64,000 bases of DNA. Origin: Coptis chinensis. Its lineage: Eukaryota; Streptophyta; Magnoliopsida; Ranunculales; Ranunculaceae. The notes under the pieces were generated by a model. It saw nothing but the letters and a program-made list of their open reading frames with translations. It had not been told where the DNA came from and did no database searches. The position numbers and the translations under genes were made by a program. Location: positions 27,162,501 to 27,226,500 of the forward strand of contig CM027385.1 of the NCBI GenBank assembly GCA_015680905.1. Reading direction: 5' to 3'. Positions 45,007 through 57,242 of this stretch are shown here, one piece after another; the stretch's first letter is position 1; each line of letters opens with the position of its first letter.

Positions 45007-46381
45007 GTATTTGGTGTCAATGCTGTAGGAACCATTATTTAAGAATGTAAATTTCTACAAACCACGAAAACCTACGCGTAGCGGAATTAATGGGGTTCAC
45101 GGTTTTGGATAAAAAATCATACCTGTAGATCAGCTGTGATAACTCTGAGAATCCAGAATCATCAACCTCTTGATCTTCTGTTGTATTCCTATGCACAGAG
45201 TGGATGTTGTGTGGGCAACGATCTTCCAACCTCTTCTTTCTCACTTGGCCTCTCTCTCTCTCACAACCTTAGAACCGAATTGGATCTGTTTTTGCTTGAG
45301 TGATGTTTGAAAAGAAAACAACAAGAGAAAGAGGTTTCTTTTTATAGGCCACAACATGGACCATGAGGAGAAATTAGGGTTGGGCCTCCTGACGGGCTTG
45401 GGCTTCCCATGTTTGCCCATAACACACAGCCTAAGTCCATCAACAAATGGCTTATTCCACTAAAGGCCATTGTTGCACTACTGCCCTAATCCCAAATTAC
45501 GTGTCAGCATTTATGGGCTCCATATTATATGCTCGTTGATCTCCCCATGTTTAAGATATTGAATGCCCATTGATTAAGTCAAGTTACTGACAACTACATT
45601 AATCAACTTCTTATGTCCTTGAGTAGTACCACTCAACCTCATTGTCATGTCGGATCAAATCCACCTGCAGGGTTTACATGACAATCCTTATGAGCTCCTC
45701 AAGGGGACATCAACAGCCCGACTTCTTGCCAGACACGGATTCCTTCTATAATCAACAGCACACCTTACATACAATGTCATTACCCAATCCATCGATTTTG
45801 TTGATGCACAAATGAATCTCAGTCATTGATGATTTAAAGTAATGTATAATGCCCGTAAGTGCCCGTTAGTATATCCGGATTAAGATGACAAGCATCCATA
45901 ATAACAGAGGCGTTTGTTCTCTTATATTGTCAGTATAAAGAGAAACAACCTCACTTAGTCCTGTTCAATACACACAAAGTGTACTAGTGTAATCCTATAG
46001 TCAAGATAGACTAATTAATACCAGATTATACTACAACCGTACCAATGGTTTGTCCAAATCCATATAGGTTGTGAACGTTTACTTATACTTTATAAGGTAC
46101 TGATGATATGATCTTATCTGTGTCACCACACACTATATCATCTACAACATAAAGTATTAGACACATGCATATAACTAATAACATATATAATATGCATAAC
46201 ATTTGCCCATATGATTCTCATTCAAAATATAAAGAATTAGAGTTAATCCAAAAGTAATGCTTTTATTATATAACCCTATCAAATGCATCGTAATATCATG
46301 TGGCAGTCTTCATTATGGCAATGCTTTTGGGGATCCAAGTGGTCACGCAGATATAATTGAAGCTATAAGTGAACCACAATG
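45007..46381 (+). pseudogene. Exon-like block split by a solo LTR
   Basis: An AG acceptor (TTACAATACAG, ends 45006) and a GT donor (after 46381) bound a 112-nt block made of 45007-45023 and 46287-46381 once the LTR is set aside. One frame is open throughout and includes CGSLHYGNAFGDPSGHADII. The codon-like pattern and splice sites suggest a decayed host exon. I do not recognise the protein. Confidence 0.45.
45024..46281 (-). repeat. Solo LTR, unassigned superfamily
   Basis: 1258 bp between TGTAGGAACC and CCCTATCA, with a perfect 5-bp duplication AATGC (45019-45023 and 46282-46286). On the minus strand a TATA box (GGCCTATAAAAAG, near 45340-45352) is followed by a CT/GA-rich leader, which sets the orientation. 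Copia or gypsy cannot be decided without internal sequence. Confidence 0.88.
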
Positions 46382-47622
46382 GTAACACTTGAAACACCTT
46401 TTCTTTTATGCTATCAATTTGAATTAATTTTATGTTGCCTTTGTGCAATAGCTGTTTAAATTGTTGATCAAGCCCTGCATAACTAAGTGTAGTTAGTAGT
46501 ACTAACTATATTTTTGTGTAGATTAAAGGGTGTTCATTGAAAGACATACCACATCTTTACCTTGGTTAGGCTTACCTTGGTTAAAAGAAAACCAATATTT
46601 TAAAATTTTGCTCATTGACATGAGCAGCACCGCTAAAGTATATCGGAAACAACCGAAAGGTAATTATCACATGAGTCCATATGAAAAGCTTAAAAGTCCA
46701 ATAGAATAGAAAGAAAATAATATCTTGATTATGTAAGAATAATAAACATGCCTTAATTTGAAGTAAAAGTCACCTTTTGCATTAGAGGGCCTATTTACAA
46801 GAACTTTTATACTATGATGCTTAAGTTTGCTTGGTTTAATTTCTCAGGTTAGTTGAGAGGTATATATTCAGTCATTCAAATGAGTTGATCATTCAAAATA
46901 AACTATCACCCAGTCAGCTCAACAAAAGGTAACTACTTGCTAATGGTATCTCAAACTCCTTACTTTTTCATTTGTTTCCTTGACTTAAGTGGCAATGGCT
47001 TTTCAAACGTACGCTATTACAATGAGGTAATAATTCTTCATATAATCTTAAGCCATTTAAAGTTCACTTCCAGTTTTGTAGGCTTATGGGCATTTGATGT
47101 TCTTATCTATTGTCTCAGAGTTGCATATAATAATTTATTCTATTTTTTGTTTTCAGTTTTGTACTTTGCATGATCCTATTATGACATGTTTTATGGTGAT
47201 AGTTATACTATTGGGTTTTTGAATTATCATGGGTTTATGGTCTATTAGTTATTTATAGTCAAAGTATGACATCTTGCACATAGCCTTTGCGCAAAGCCCT
47301 TCTATTAAGCATATGTTCCCAATTTGTTTTGGAAAGTAACCCAAAATTCAATTTTAACAAGTTCAGTAAGAAAATAAGTTATTTGCGCTAACTCTATTGA
47401 GTTATTTAATTTTGTATGTCTTAAGCATTACAAGTCATCAGTCTAATTTGAAGTAGGAAATGTTAAGTAAATTTAAGGGTTCCAATGTGCCTTTTGTTTC
47501 GAATAACTATACCGGTATTGCGCTTGGTCTTCCTTTGACAAATATAAATATTTTTGATACATAATAATTCTAAGAGCTGTATTAGTTTATGCAAGTTATA
47601 GTAGCTTAAAGTTGTGATATCA
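46382..47622 (+). other. Relic DNA with exon-like block X, copy 2
   Basis: At 46840-46930 the sequence TTCTCAGGTTAGTTGAGAG and the following GTCATTCAAATGAG repeat the block at 36860-36950 with about 80% identity, now with an in-frame stop. GTTGTGATATCA at 47611-47622 is the left target duplication of the LINE. Confidence 0.4.
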
Positions 47623-47862
47623 AATCTCATTTTTGTTGAACGTTTAACTTTATTTCATAAGTTATTTTCATGGGGACCCTTTTAGGGGCGATGGGTTTTG
47701 AAATAACATAAGTTGCTGAGGGTTGATCTAGTGCTCCTTTTCTTTCCTAGAATAGTAAAAACGATTAGGCAAAAGCTTCCTATCTACAAACTTTCATGTT
47801 TCTTTCCCACTATTGGTAAAATCCTCCATTGTTAACAGTGTGAGTTCATAGTGGAAGCAAAC

Positions 47863-49403
47863 ATGAATTCTTCTCTAACAAATGCCCAAGATTTTCCACC
47901 TCTCATTAATGATGGAGGGAGAGGACAAAGTTCCGCTGAAACTGAACCACAAGCTGTTCGAGCAGAAGCTTGTGAAGCCGCAACAAATCATCACAACTCT
48001 TGGAGTTCGCTGTTCAACAAAGGCAAAGTTGTCGCCTTTAACCTTTTGAAAAAACATAGTCCAGAGATTATTAATGGAGTCAACATCATCCCAAAGGAAA
48101 TCATTGAAAATGGAGTTAGTATGTGGGAAGACTATCTAGTGGGTTTTTTTTTCTGGAACAACGTATGTCTTTCCCGTATGTGAAACAATATCTGACAAAG
48201 AAATGGAGAATCAATATGATAGCAGACTCGGATCTGTTTTATTTTAAGGTCACAAATGCGGAGGACAAATTGTCTGTCATGGAGGCAGGGCCTGTGTACA
48301 TGGCTGGAAACTATTTTATAGTTACGCCATGAACTCAGGATGTGGAGAGAAGGAGGAAAACAATCAAAGGTATTCCAATATGGGTCAATCTCTTCGATGT
48401 TCCAAAAGAATTATGGTCGGAGGAGGGGTTAGGAGTGGTGGCTAGTAGTTTGGGAAAACCTCTGCTCATGGATGAGGCCACTGCATCAAGATGAAGGATT
48501 GCGTTTCGTAGAGTATGTGTTGAAATAGAGATATCCTCAGAGTTACCGAAGGATTTTGAGATAGAAATGGACAAAGGCGATGTCAGAACTGTTAGGGTAG
48601 AGTATTCATGGGTTCCAAAGAAGTGTGACAGCTGCATGGCATTTGGACATCTCACAGACAAATGCTACAGACTTCCAAGGAATACACAGACAACTACAAC
48701 TACTGTGACTGATCAGAGAAATGTTTGGGTTTCGAGGAGAAGAGTATTGGCAGTAGACAGAGTTCCAGATACAGAAACTGGTAATAGCGAAATTAGAGAT
48801 GAGGAAATAGAGAATCTGGTGGGAGAAAATCATGAGAGGAGAAGTGATATGGAAATCCCATTTCAAACGAGCGCAGGGTAGGAGGAGAATAGGGAATCTA
48901 TGGATAGTAGTCCTAGGATTGATATGGGAGAAAGGGATGGTACTCTATTGGTTAGTAATCAACCACTTGAGGCAGAAAGGGATCAGGTTGAAGGGGCTAA
49001 AAATTTTGAAGCAGCGGAATTATCGCTAGTGTCTTATGTAGAAGTTGTGGGGTGTGCCCCTTTGTCAGTAGAACCAGTTTTGTTGTCAGAATTCGAGGAG
49101 GCGCAGTTTGGGTTTGATAGTTTACCAGAAGATATCAGGGAAAGGGGTTCATCTAATGATGCTGTGTCTGTGGAGGAGACTCCATATTTCAGGGACAGAA
49201 CAGAAGGGGTATTGGCTATTATGGATACCCCTAGACAACAAAAGGAAATCCATATGGCTCAGGAATCAGAAAGTAGGGGAGACAAGGAGTTGCCAAGCAA
49301 CGGAAAACAAAGTCACAAACATAACTCAGGCAGTAACAAAAAGAACAAGCATGGGAAGAGGAGTAGGGGTAGGCACAAGGGCTCCAAAAATAAGAAATAT
49401 TAA
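47863..49403 (+). pseudogene. LINE ORF1 (DUF4283 / zinc-knuckle RNA-binding protein)
   Basis: ATG at 47863 (MNSSLTNAQDFPPLI). A DUF4283-type RNA-binding region follows (WRINMIADSDLFYFKV, then GPVYMAGNYFIV), then the usual IPIWVNLFDVPKELW linker, a CX2CX4HX4C knuckle CDSCMAFGHLTDKC (~48630-48670), and a long acidic then very basic tail ending GKRSRGRHKGSKNKKY. About 513 codons, a normal size. Damage: a frameshift at the T run near 48145 and stops at 48330-48332, 48492-48494 and 48879-48881. ORF1 protein would coat the LINE RNA. ORF2 starts four bases after the stop. Confidence 0.88.
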
Positions 49404-49406
49404 TCG

Positions 49407-52400
49407 ATGATAGCGACAATAAGTGTGTGGAATGTGAGAGGTATAAATGACCTTCACAAAGCTGCGGAGATTAATAATGTTCGAGTAGATAAGAAGATTA
49501 GTATTTTTGGGTTGTTGGAAACGAAGGTTAAAGAGCAGAAGAGTGAATCCATTAGAAATATTTGGTGTCTTCAATGGAATAGCATTGATAACTATGCTCA
49601 GAGTCCTGCTGGCAGAATATGGGTATGTTGGGAGCAGCGAGTGGTGTATGTTCAAAAACTGAAGGAGTCAGATCAATTTATCCACTGTAAGGTGAAGTTT
49701 ATGCCGAGTAATGAAGTCTTTTGTCTGACAGTGGTGTATGCAAGTAACAGTGCCAAAGAGAGAATGGGTTTGTGGGCTGACCTTATCAGACTAAGTAAAA
49801 CTGTTCAGGGCCCATGGTGTGTGGCAGGGGATTTTAATAATATTTTAGAATCAAATGAGAGAGTAGGAGGTGACCCTATGCATCCTAGAGAAGCGTATGA
49901 TTTTAGCCTTTGCTTGCAGAATACATGATTGTTTGATATAAACTCCATTGGCTTCCTTTTCACTTGGTAGAATAAATCAGTGGGCATTGGAAGCATTATG
50001 TCAAGGATTGATAGATGTTTAGTGAATAAAGCATGGTACACTGCCTATCCTTATGCTTTTGCTGAGTTTCTACCATACGGCATATCTGACCACTCTCAAA
50101 TGCTCTTGAGTTGGAGTGACTATACGAGGAAAGCTCCCCCATTTAGGTTCTGTAATTACTAGGCTTTACAGGGCAAGTTTAAATGCATATTGGAAGAAAT
50201 GTGGAAAACGCCCATTTATAACAATCCCATGTATGTTTTGGTCGAGAAATTAAAGCTGCTGAAATAGAAGGTCAAACCATGGGCCAGAGCAAATTTCTCC
50301 CACCGTCATGAAAGAGTGGAAGTTGTTAAGCAAGAACTGCATGATGCGCATATTTTACTACAAAGTAGTCCAGGGAATACAGTATTAGGGGATCGAGAAA
50401 GGTTCTGCATGGACAGATACAACACTTTAGTGAGAGCTGAAGCTATAGACATGGCACAGAAGAGCGAAGGCATGTGGACGAAGGATGGGGATAAGTGCAC
50501 GAAATATTTTTTTAGTTATATTAAGGAAAAGGTATCAAGAAGAGGTATATGGGCTCTAGCAAATGAACATGGACTCACTGTCAAAGGGCAGAATGAAGTG
50601 GCGAAGACAATAGTAAAGTATTATACCCAACTTCTGGGTACAAATGCAAAGCTAGTGAGTGATGCAGAGTTCTTCCTAAACCTGAAGATAAGGAATGGCA
50701 TCTCGGAACCCATGGCAAGAAATTTGGAGGTAGAGATCACCGATGAAGAGGTCAAAGTAGCGCTTTTTGATATGGATGATAATAAAGTGCCTAGGCCTGA
50801 TGGTTTCAATCCTTTTTTCTTTAAGGACAGCTGGGAAATAGTGGGGAAAGATTTCACTAGAGCAGTAAATAATTTTTTCAGCAGTAATTGATAACCCTAC
50901 TAAGGTGGAAGATTTCAGACCTATAGCGCTGTGCAACACTATCTATAAGTGTGTTACAAAGGTCACCACCAATAGGCTCAAAATATGCATCAATGATCTA
51001 GTTCATCTAAATTAATATGCATTCATACCAGATAGATACATTCAAGATAATATACTCTTATCACATGAGTTATTGAGAGGGTATGAACGAAAACATGGAA
51101 CTCCTAGGTGTTCAATGAAGTTTGACATCAGGAAGGCATATGATATGGTCAGCTGGGAGACTATAGAGTTCATGATGGAGAGATTTGGTTTTCTGGAAAA
51201 ACTCAGGAAGTGGATAAAATTATGTATAAGCTCTCTTACTTTCTCCGTATTAGTAAATGGGGCTCCAGAGGGTTTTTTCCAGGGAAAAAGAGGATTAAGG
51301 CAGGGGGATCCAATGTCTCTGTACCTGTTTGTGCTTGTCATGGAAATACTTGAATGTATTGTGAAAGAGAAGATAGAAGCAAAGCAGATCAAGTACCACT
51401 CCAAATGCAAAAAAACTAGGCTGTCCCATCTTGAGTTTGCAGATGATGTCTTTGTCTTTTGTCTAGGGGAAGCGGAGTCTATCAGAAGTTTAAAAGAATG
51501 TATAGAGGTGTTTGGGCAGGCAACTGGGCTGCAGATGAATAAACACAAGACTACTCTGATGACATGCTTCATTAGTGTTTATGAGGCTCAAGTGCTGGCA
51601 ACAATCTTGGAAGTTGAGTTAGTTAGACCCCCGGTCAGATACTTGGGATTGCCTCTCTTTGAAGGCAGACTTGGGATCAAAGAGTGTCCACCGCTGGTGG
51701 ATAGGGTTACAACCAAACTCAAGGATTGGAAAGCTAGAATGTTGTCACACGCAGGAAGACTTCAACTTATTTTATCCGTTCTCACTGCTATGCCCATATA
51801 TTAGTGCAAAACCTTCATTATACCAAAGATAGTGATTGAGTAGATAGAAAAAGTGTGCGCCCGATTCTTATGGAGCGGAGTTGAACTCAAACGATGTTAT
51901 CATCAAGCTAGTTTCTCCACCTTATGCAAGACAAAGGAAGAAGGTGGTTTGGGTATCATGAATATGGGTTTGTGGAACAAAGGGGCATACTGTGGCCTAG
52001 TGTACATGATAGCTGCTAGGGAAGAAAGTGTGTGGGTTGAGTGGGTTTAGAGGAATCTGATACAGCATAAGTTCTTTTGGACTATGGAGATTCCAAGTGA
52101 TTGTTCTTGGGCATGGAGGAGTATTCTCAAGAGTAGAAAAGAAGTACAGCAGTTTGTCTTCTACAGTATCGCAAATGGTGAGTCCACTCTTCTATGGCAT
52201 GATATTTGGTGTCCACTCAGTCCATTGATACATAATGCTCAAGCAGTAGCAGAGTTGCACTTTCCTTTGGATGCTAAGGTAAGCCTTTTGATTAGGGATG
52301 GAAGCTGGAATAGTAAAGTGGGCGATATATAATGCAACAATCTAAGGGAAGCCATATTGAGTATTCATATCAACTCTCATTTGTCGAAGGATAGAGTCAT

Positions 52401-53519
52401 TTGGGTGTCGTATCCTAGTGGTAGATTTACAGCCAGCAGCGCATATAAAGTTTTGGCTCCAGCAAGACCGACAGTTCGATGGCAGAGATTGGTTTAGGGC
52501 AAACTAGTGATCCCAAGACACTCTTTTACTTGTTGGCAGCTGTTCTTGAATAGCTTGCCCATACAGGATCGTCTAGTCCAAAAGAAAATTCTGAATCACT
52601 CTGCTTGTTATCTATGTGACCAAAGTCAGGAAAACTCAAATAATCTCTTTTTTGAATGTGGATTTTCGCGAGTAATTATTGAAGGAATCAAAACAGCTTT
52701 GGACATTATGTCGGACACAAGATCGTCAAATAAGGAGTGGTCTTCGCTACTAAAGCTCTGTAAAAGGAAAGCAAAGATCGGTGAGGTATATAAAGCCTTC
52801 ATTTGTGCTGCAGTGGATGCGATATGGAAAGAGAGGAATGGTAGAAGGTTCAAGAGCTACTCAAAGCCTGCGCCAGTGGTCTTGGGAAGAATTATGAGGG
52901 AGATGAGGGCCTATATCCAACTTCAAGTCAATGCGATGCCAGATACAGTTGAGAGTCGAGTACTCTATCAGAGAATAGGCATCCAAACTTAGTTTAAGCT
53001 CTAGAAAAGAAGTGGTGCAGATGGCATGCTCCGGCAGAACCAAGGATAAAATTAAATGTCGATGGGGCTTTAACACCACTAGGAACAGGGCATGGTGGCT
53101 TGATCAGAGATAGTAATGGTGCAGTGATTGAAGCCTTCACAGGATCTGGGGGGATGCAATCGGTCATTTTTCAAGAACTTAAAGCTATCGAAATAGGTAT
53201 GATCAGATGTCGTGCATTAGAGGTTCAGGAGGTGGAAATCGAATTAGACTCTCTCTGGGTGACTCAAATCATCAAGAGAGTTGTTGAAATACCTTGGTAT
53301 TGTCTGGACATTGTTACTCATATCCAAGAACTAGCAACCAATTTTGTTTTTTGTACTTTTTCTCATGTTTACAGAGAGTGCAATAAACCTGATGACTTGC
53401 TAGCAGGTTTAAGCATCTCTAATTGTATTAGTTGTGTGCATCATGGAAATCCTCTAAGTAGAGAACTCCATATACTAGTAGAGGATGATGTAGTGGGAAA
53501 AATGTATGAGCGAGTTTGA
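49407..53519 (+). pseudogene. LINE ORF2 (APE endonuclease, reverse transcriptase, RNase H)
   Basis: Domains in order: APE-type endonuclease (WNVRGIND, LLETK, GDFN, then SDH at ~50090), reverse transcriptase (DFRPIALCN, DIRKAYDMVSW, RGLRQGDPMS, FADD at ~51440), a zf-RVT region (SFTCWQLFLNSLPIQDRL, CYLCD) and a C-terminal RVT_3-type RNase H (NVDGA, FQELKAIEIG, ELDS, NKPDDLLAG, giving the D-E-D-D set). About 1370 codons. Damage includes stops at 49926, 49968, 50160, 50889, 51802, 52048 and 52330, a frame change with loss of some 20-25 codons near 50890, and another frame change between 52992 and 53030. ORF2 would nick the target and copy the LINE RNA. Confidence 0.92.
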
Positions 53520-53582
53520 TTAATACAGGTGGGGATCTGCCTAACCCTAGCTTATTTCTTTAAAAAAAAAGTTGTGATATCA

Positions 53583-54681
53583 TTAAAGCAATATTCTGCC
53601 TGTCTTTATATTTTAACTTGGTGTGTCGTTGTTAGGATTAGTAACCTCACAATATATAAATCTATTTTGCAGGTACAAGTGGTGGTTGTTAAATTGAATA
53701 CAATTATTTCAATGCTAAGGCGCAACGGATGTATGGTTTACGAACTGATTTTTGTCTCTCGTTAACACGATATGCAACACATATTCTGCCCTCTTCTTCT
53801 CAATCTTTGTTGGAGTCATTAATTTGTTTTCAAATTGTGTTGATTCAGAAATCCAAGGTGCATTATTTTCTTAATTAAATGTGGGGCATTTAAAACACTT
53901 AGTTATGTATGTTCAATAAGATAAGGATGCTCAAATAAGACTTTGCCATCAATTAGCTTTGTGTTGTTCATAGTTCTTTCCATCTTGATAGACACCTTGC
54001 TACTTTGACTGTGGAGTACACGATCAGATTTCATATATACATGTTGTAAGAATCAAATGATGTTGTTGAATTATTCACAAATATTTTTTTTTTCTTTTTA
54101 TTATTGTCTTAACTGTATTTTAGTGAGGAACCATATCATATAACGCTATCAATTATATGAAAATCCAAGTTAATGTTGCCTTGCATTCTTTTGTGTCGAG
54201 AATGAAGAATTAGGTATTAATGAAGTGAGTCAGATATTAACAAATATAATATGGGATGTGCCTTTGCAGGGAAGAAAATATTGTTTAAAGCTGGGCTTGA
54301 CTTAAGATATATATCGTAACCAAGTTGAGGATCATTTGAAGCTTCTGGACTTGAAGGGGAAGTTTAGCTCTACATCACTCCTATGGTTAAATTAGACATA
54401 GAAACATTGCCTTGACATTGCTTAGTGTGGAACATATATACATGCACCGAACACAAGGTACTAATGTGTGGAAACTTGCTTATAAATGTGCATCTACTGA
54501 TAAAAAACAAGAAAACAAGGCAGGATACTGGCATTAAAGCATTATATGTTGCAAGCAGAAGCAAGGGGCACTAGAACATTTATATCAGAGAAGAGGAGGA
54601 ACTAAACTCCCTGAGCAACCTGATGTTGTTACCAACAACTTTTCATTCCAAGATGGTAGTTGTAGTATATATATATATATA
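53583..54681 (+). other. Relic DNA with exon-like block Y, copy 2
   Basis: 53620-53720 repeats 42525-42625, including the TTTTGCAG acceptor followed by GTACAAGTGG. The rest has a (TA)n run at 54666-54681 and nothing else recognised. Confidence 0.4.
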
Positions 54682-56875
54682 CAGCCCCGCTCACAGACGG
54701 ACATCCGTAAAACAGACTTAACTAAAAAAGTGAAATTTCACGAAATATAATCACGAAGGGTTTTAGAAAACCTTAAATCTCGCTCATATTCCCTCTTTCG
54801 TATTCTCTCTCCCATATCTTCATTCGTGACTCTCTCTCTCACCCTCCTACCACTCTTTCTCTATCTCCCTTTAGCTCTCATGTTTTTATCTTTCTCTTTT
54901 TCAAAACTTCTAAATTGTTTTTCCTTACTAAGGAGACAATCGAAATCGGTGTCGTCGAAATTTCCAATTCTTTTGATTTCTCAAACATCAATTTCTGTTT
55001 TCTTATATTAGTTTCTAATTTCACAATTCATATGGCTCTTGATTTTGATTTCGTCGCACTTATAATGGAGAAGCATATCTTTATTCATGTTCCTGTTATG
55101 ATTCTGAACCAGATTTGTACTACAGGAGCAAGCAACAAGACAACGACAACAATGTTAAAAATCAAGAACAAACTACCTAGCAACAAGGCATTAGATAGAA
55201 CATTTGGGTTCTTTTCAACATGCTTGGTTCCGTAATGTGATGTTTGGGCTTAAAAAAGGTTTTGATCTACGGACTAACATGAGATAGAGCGATGGACGTC
55301 AAAGTGTGAAGCACACATTTTCAAGATGCATCAAACCTGTTGCACAATTGGTTTTCACCAAGATTTTCTATTTGCACCTGCTAAATATTAGTACTATACC
55401 AATTTGGTTAAATGTAAAATGAGGAGAATCTCACAGCAACACTTACAGAACAACAAGTTGAGCATTACAGCTAGTGGTTAATTATTATAAGTTATATAGA
55501 ATTGGAATCAGAAGCTTGGTTTTGGAATTTGGGGAATGTTTAAGGGTGACTGGATTTGCTTGGAAGGCTCTTGATGCTATTGGAACTAATTGTGCAATTC
55601 TGACCTTTTTTTTGTACCACTAGAACTTGATAAATAGCTATTACTTTCTCATCTCGTTATCGGTTGCATTTCAAAGGTTACTACATTTTGAAGAATACAA
55701 GTTATGTTGAGTGATTTGAAACTTGCTTTCGTAAGATTCATTGGAATATTGGCTTTGCTTGTATTTGGAAGGGTTTTATTGTGAGTGTTTTTGCAGTGAA
55801 TATTGAAGATGTAGACAATTAATTTGACAGTGAGCTCAAATAATAAACGTAAATATCTTGTGCTATTTCTCACGTTCCAGTGGTACAAAAAAGTTAAAAT
55901 GGCATTGATTTATAAAGCTTTGCAAATTGTAAAATCACAATATAGACATTAAAATCTGCTCTAGGTTAAACTTACGAAAAGATCAGGAAAAAAAATACTC
56001 TCCCAGTCACAAATTCATCTTCAAATACATAAGAAAAGCAATAAGCACCAACTATATCTCATGTTCTTCAAACTCAAGCAGTACATGATAGAACCAAGCA
56101 TCTTGAAAAGAAACCAAATGTTCTCTTCTTAGGATAGGCAGAGTAGAGTTACTTTGTAGTACTAGATTACAGTGGTGCCAATATGTTGAAGCAAAGGCTA
56201 ATGGTTTTACCAACAACCACCCAAGATACAACACTGCATGTCTGACTCCACCAAAGCACCACCAATTTGTTTGAGAAGCATGAAATTGAAACCAAGGTAA
56301 ATTAAGTTCCACTATCCGAGATTTGTTGAGAGCTCGAATGGACAAAAGAAATTCACAACCGAAATAGAATTGTTGCATTACAAGCCACAATTCCACAAAC
56401 CCCAAATTGAGTATGCACTAATCCAAATAAAAAAGTACTCAAAACCAATAATTAACCACAAAGACAGGCATAAGAGACTAGAAAAATGAGAAATTTGTGT
56501 TCGGTAACATAGAAAAATTGGAAATTGAGAGGTGCTAATATATATTTCAGGCCAATTCCACCAGCAATAAACTTTACCGCATTCAAAACTTAGAATTGGA
56601 AATTTTGACGACACCGATTGTCTTCTTCGTAAGGAAAAACAATTTAGAAGTTTTGAAAAAGAGAAAGATGAAAACATGAGAGCTGAAGGGAGATAGAGAA
56701 AGATTGGCAGGAGGGTGAAAGAGATAATCACGAATGAAGATATGGGAAAGAGAATAGGAGAGAGGGAATATGTGTGAGGTTTGGGGTTTTCTAAAACCTT
56801 TCGTGATTATATTTCGTGAAATTTCACTTTTTTAGTTAAGTCCATTTTATGGATGTCCGTCTGTGAGCGGGGCTG
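54682..56875. mobile_element. TIR DNA transposon J with ~290-bp inverted repeats
   Basis: Ends are CAGCCCCGCTCACAGACGGA and its inverted copy; the arms pair from 54682 to about 54970 and from about 56588 to 56875 (~85% identity by eye), with a CT-rich tract in each. The interior of ~1.6 kb has only short ORFs without resemblance. Flanks are AT-repeat on both sides, so ATATATATA could be a 9-bp duplication, but the low complexity makes the length uncertain. Long arms suggest Mutator-like, the CAG...CTG ends could suit hAT; unassigned. Non-autonomous. Confidence 0.82.
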
Positions 56876-57242
56876 ATATATATATATCAGAGAGAGAGAG
56901 AAAGAGGTTTTTTACTAGCCATCTTTAATTAGAACCAAATATATTAGGATTTCCACAATGCATTTGCCTGACTTTTAGTTTATTTGTTTTTGGTAAAGAA
57001 ACTTTGTTAGTTACTCGATACTATTTGAATATTCCGTGGAGTACGTATAACTATCCATTTCAAATGCATATATATCTTTGTCAATAGTTTTATTGTTATC
57101 CTTTTCTGAAGTTTGTTATATAATATAAGAGTTACTGATAAAATAGGTTTCCCAATAAAAAACAAAAAACAAATAATAAATAGGTTTTTTCAATATTAAA
57201 CAAACAATCCCTACCATAGGCGGGGCAAAATGTCTAGTATAC
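56876..57242. other. Flank between J and element C, nothing recognised
   Basis: It begins with (TA)n and (GA)n runs. No ORF. TATAC at 57238-57242 is the candidate target duplication of element C. Confidence 0.5.

Larger units (their letters stand above)
47623..53570 (+). mobile_element. Full-length L1-type LINE retrotransposon (inactive)
   Basis: It runs from a 240-bp 5' leader through ORF1 and ORF2 to a short 3' region ending in TAAAAAAAAA (53561-53570). It is flanked by a direct repeat GTTGTGATATCA (47611-47622 and 53571-53582; up to 15 bp if preceding As are counted), the signature of target-primed reverse transcription. The length of 5948 bp is normal for a plant L1 with RNase H. Both ORFs have stops and frameshifts, so it no longer encodes its proteins. 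Confidence 0.95.

Noticed and set aside
45035-45244. 69-codon minus-strand frame
   Set aside because: It lies in the leader part of the solo LTR at 45024-46281 downstream of its TATA box; no protein resemblance.
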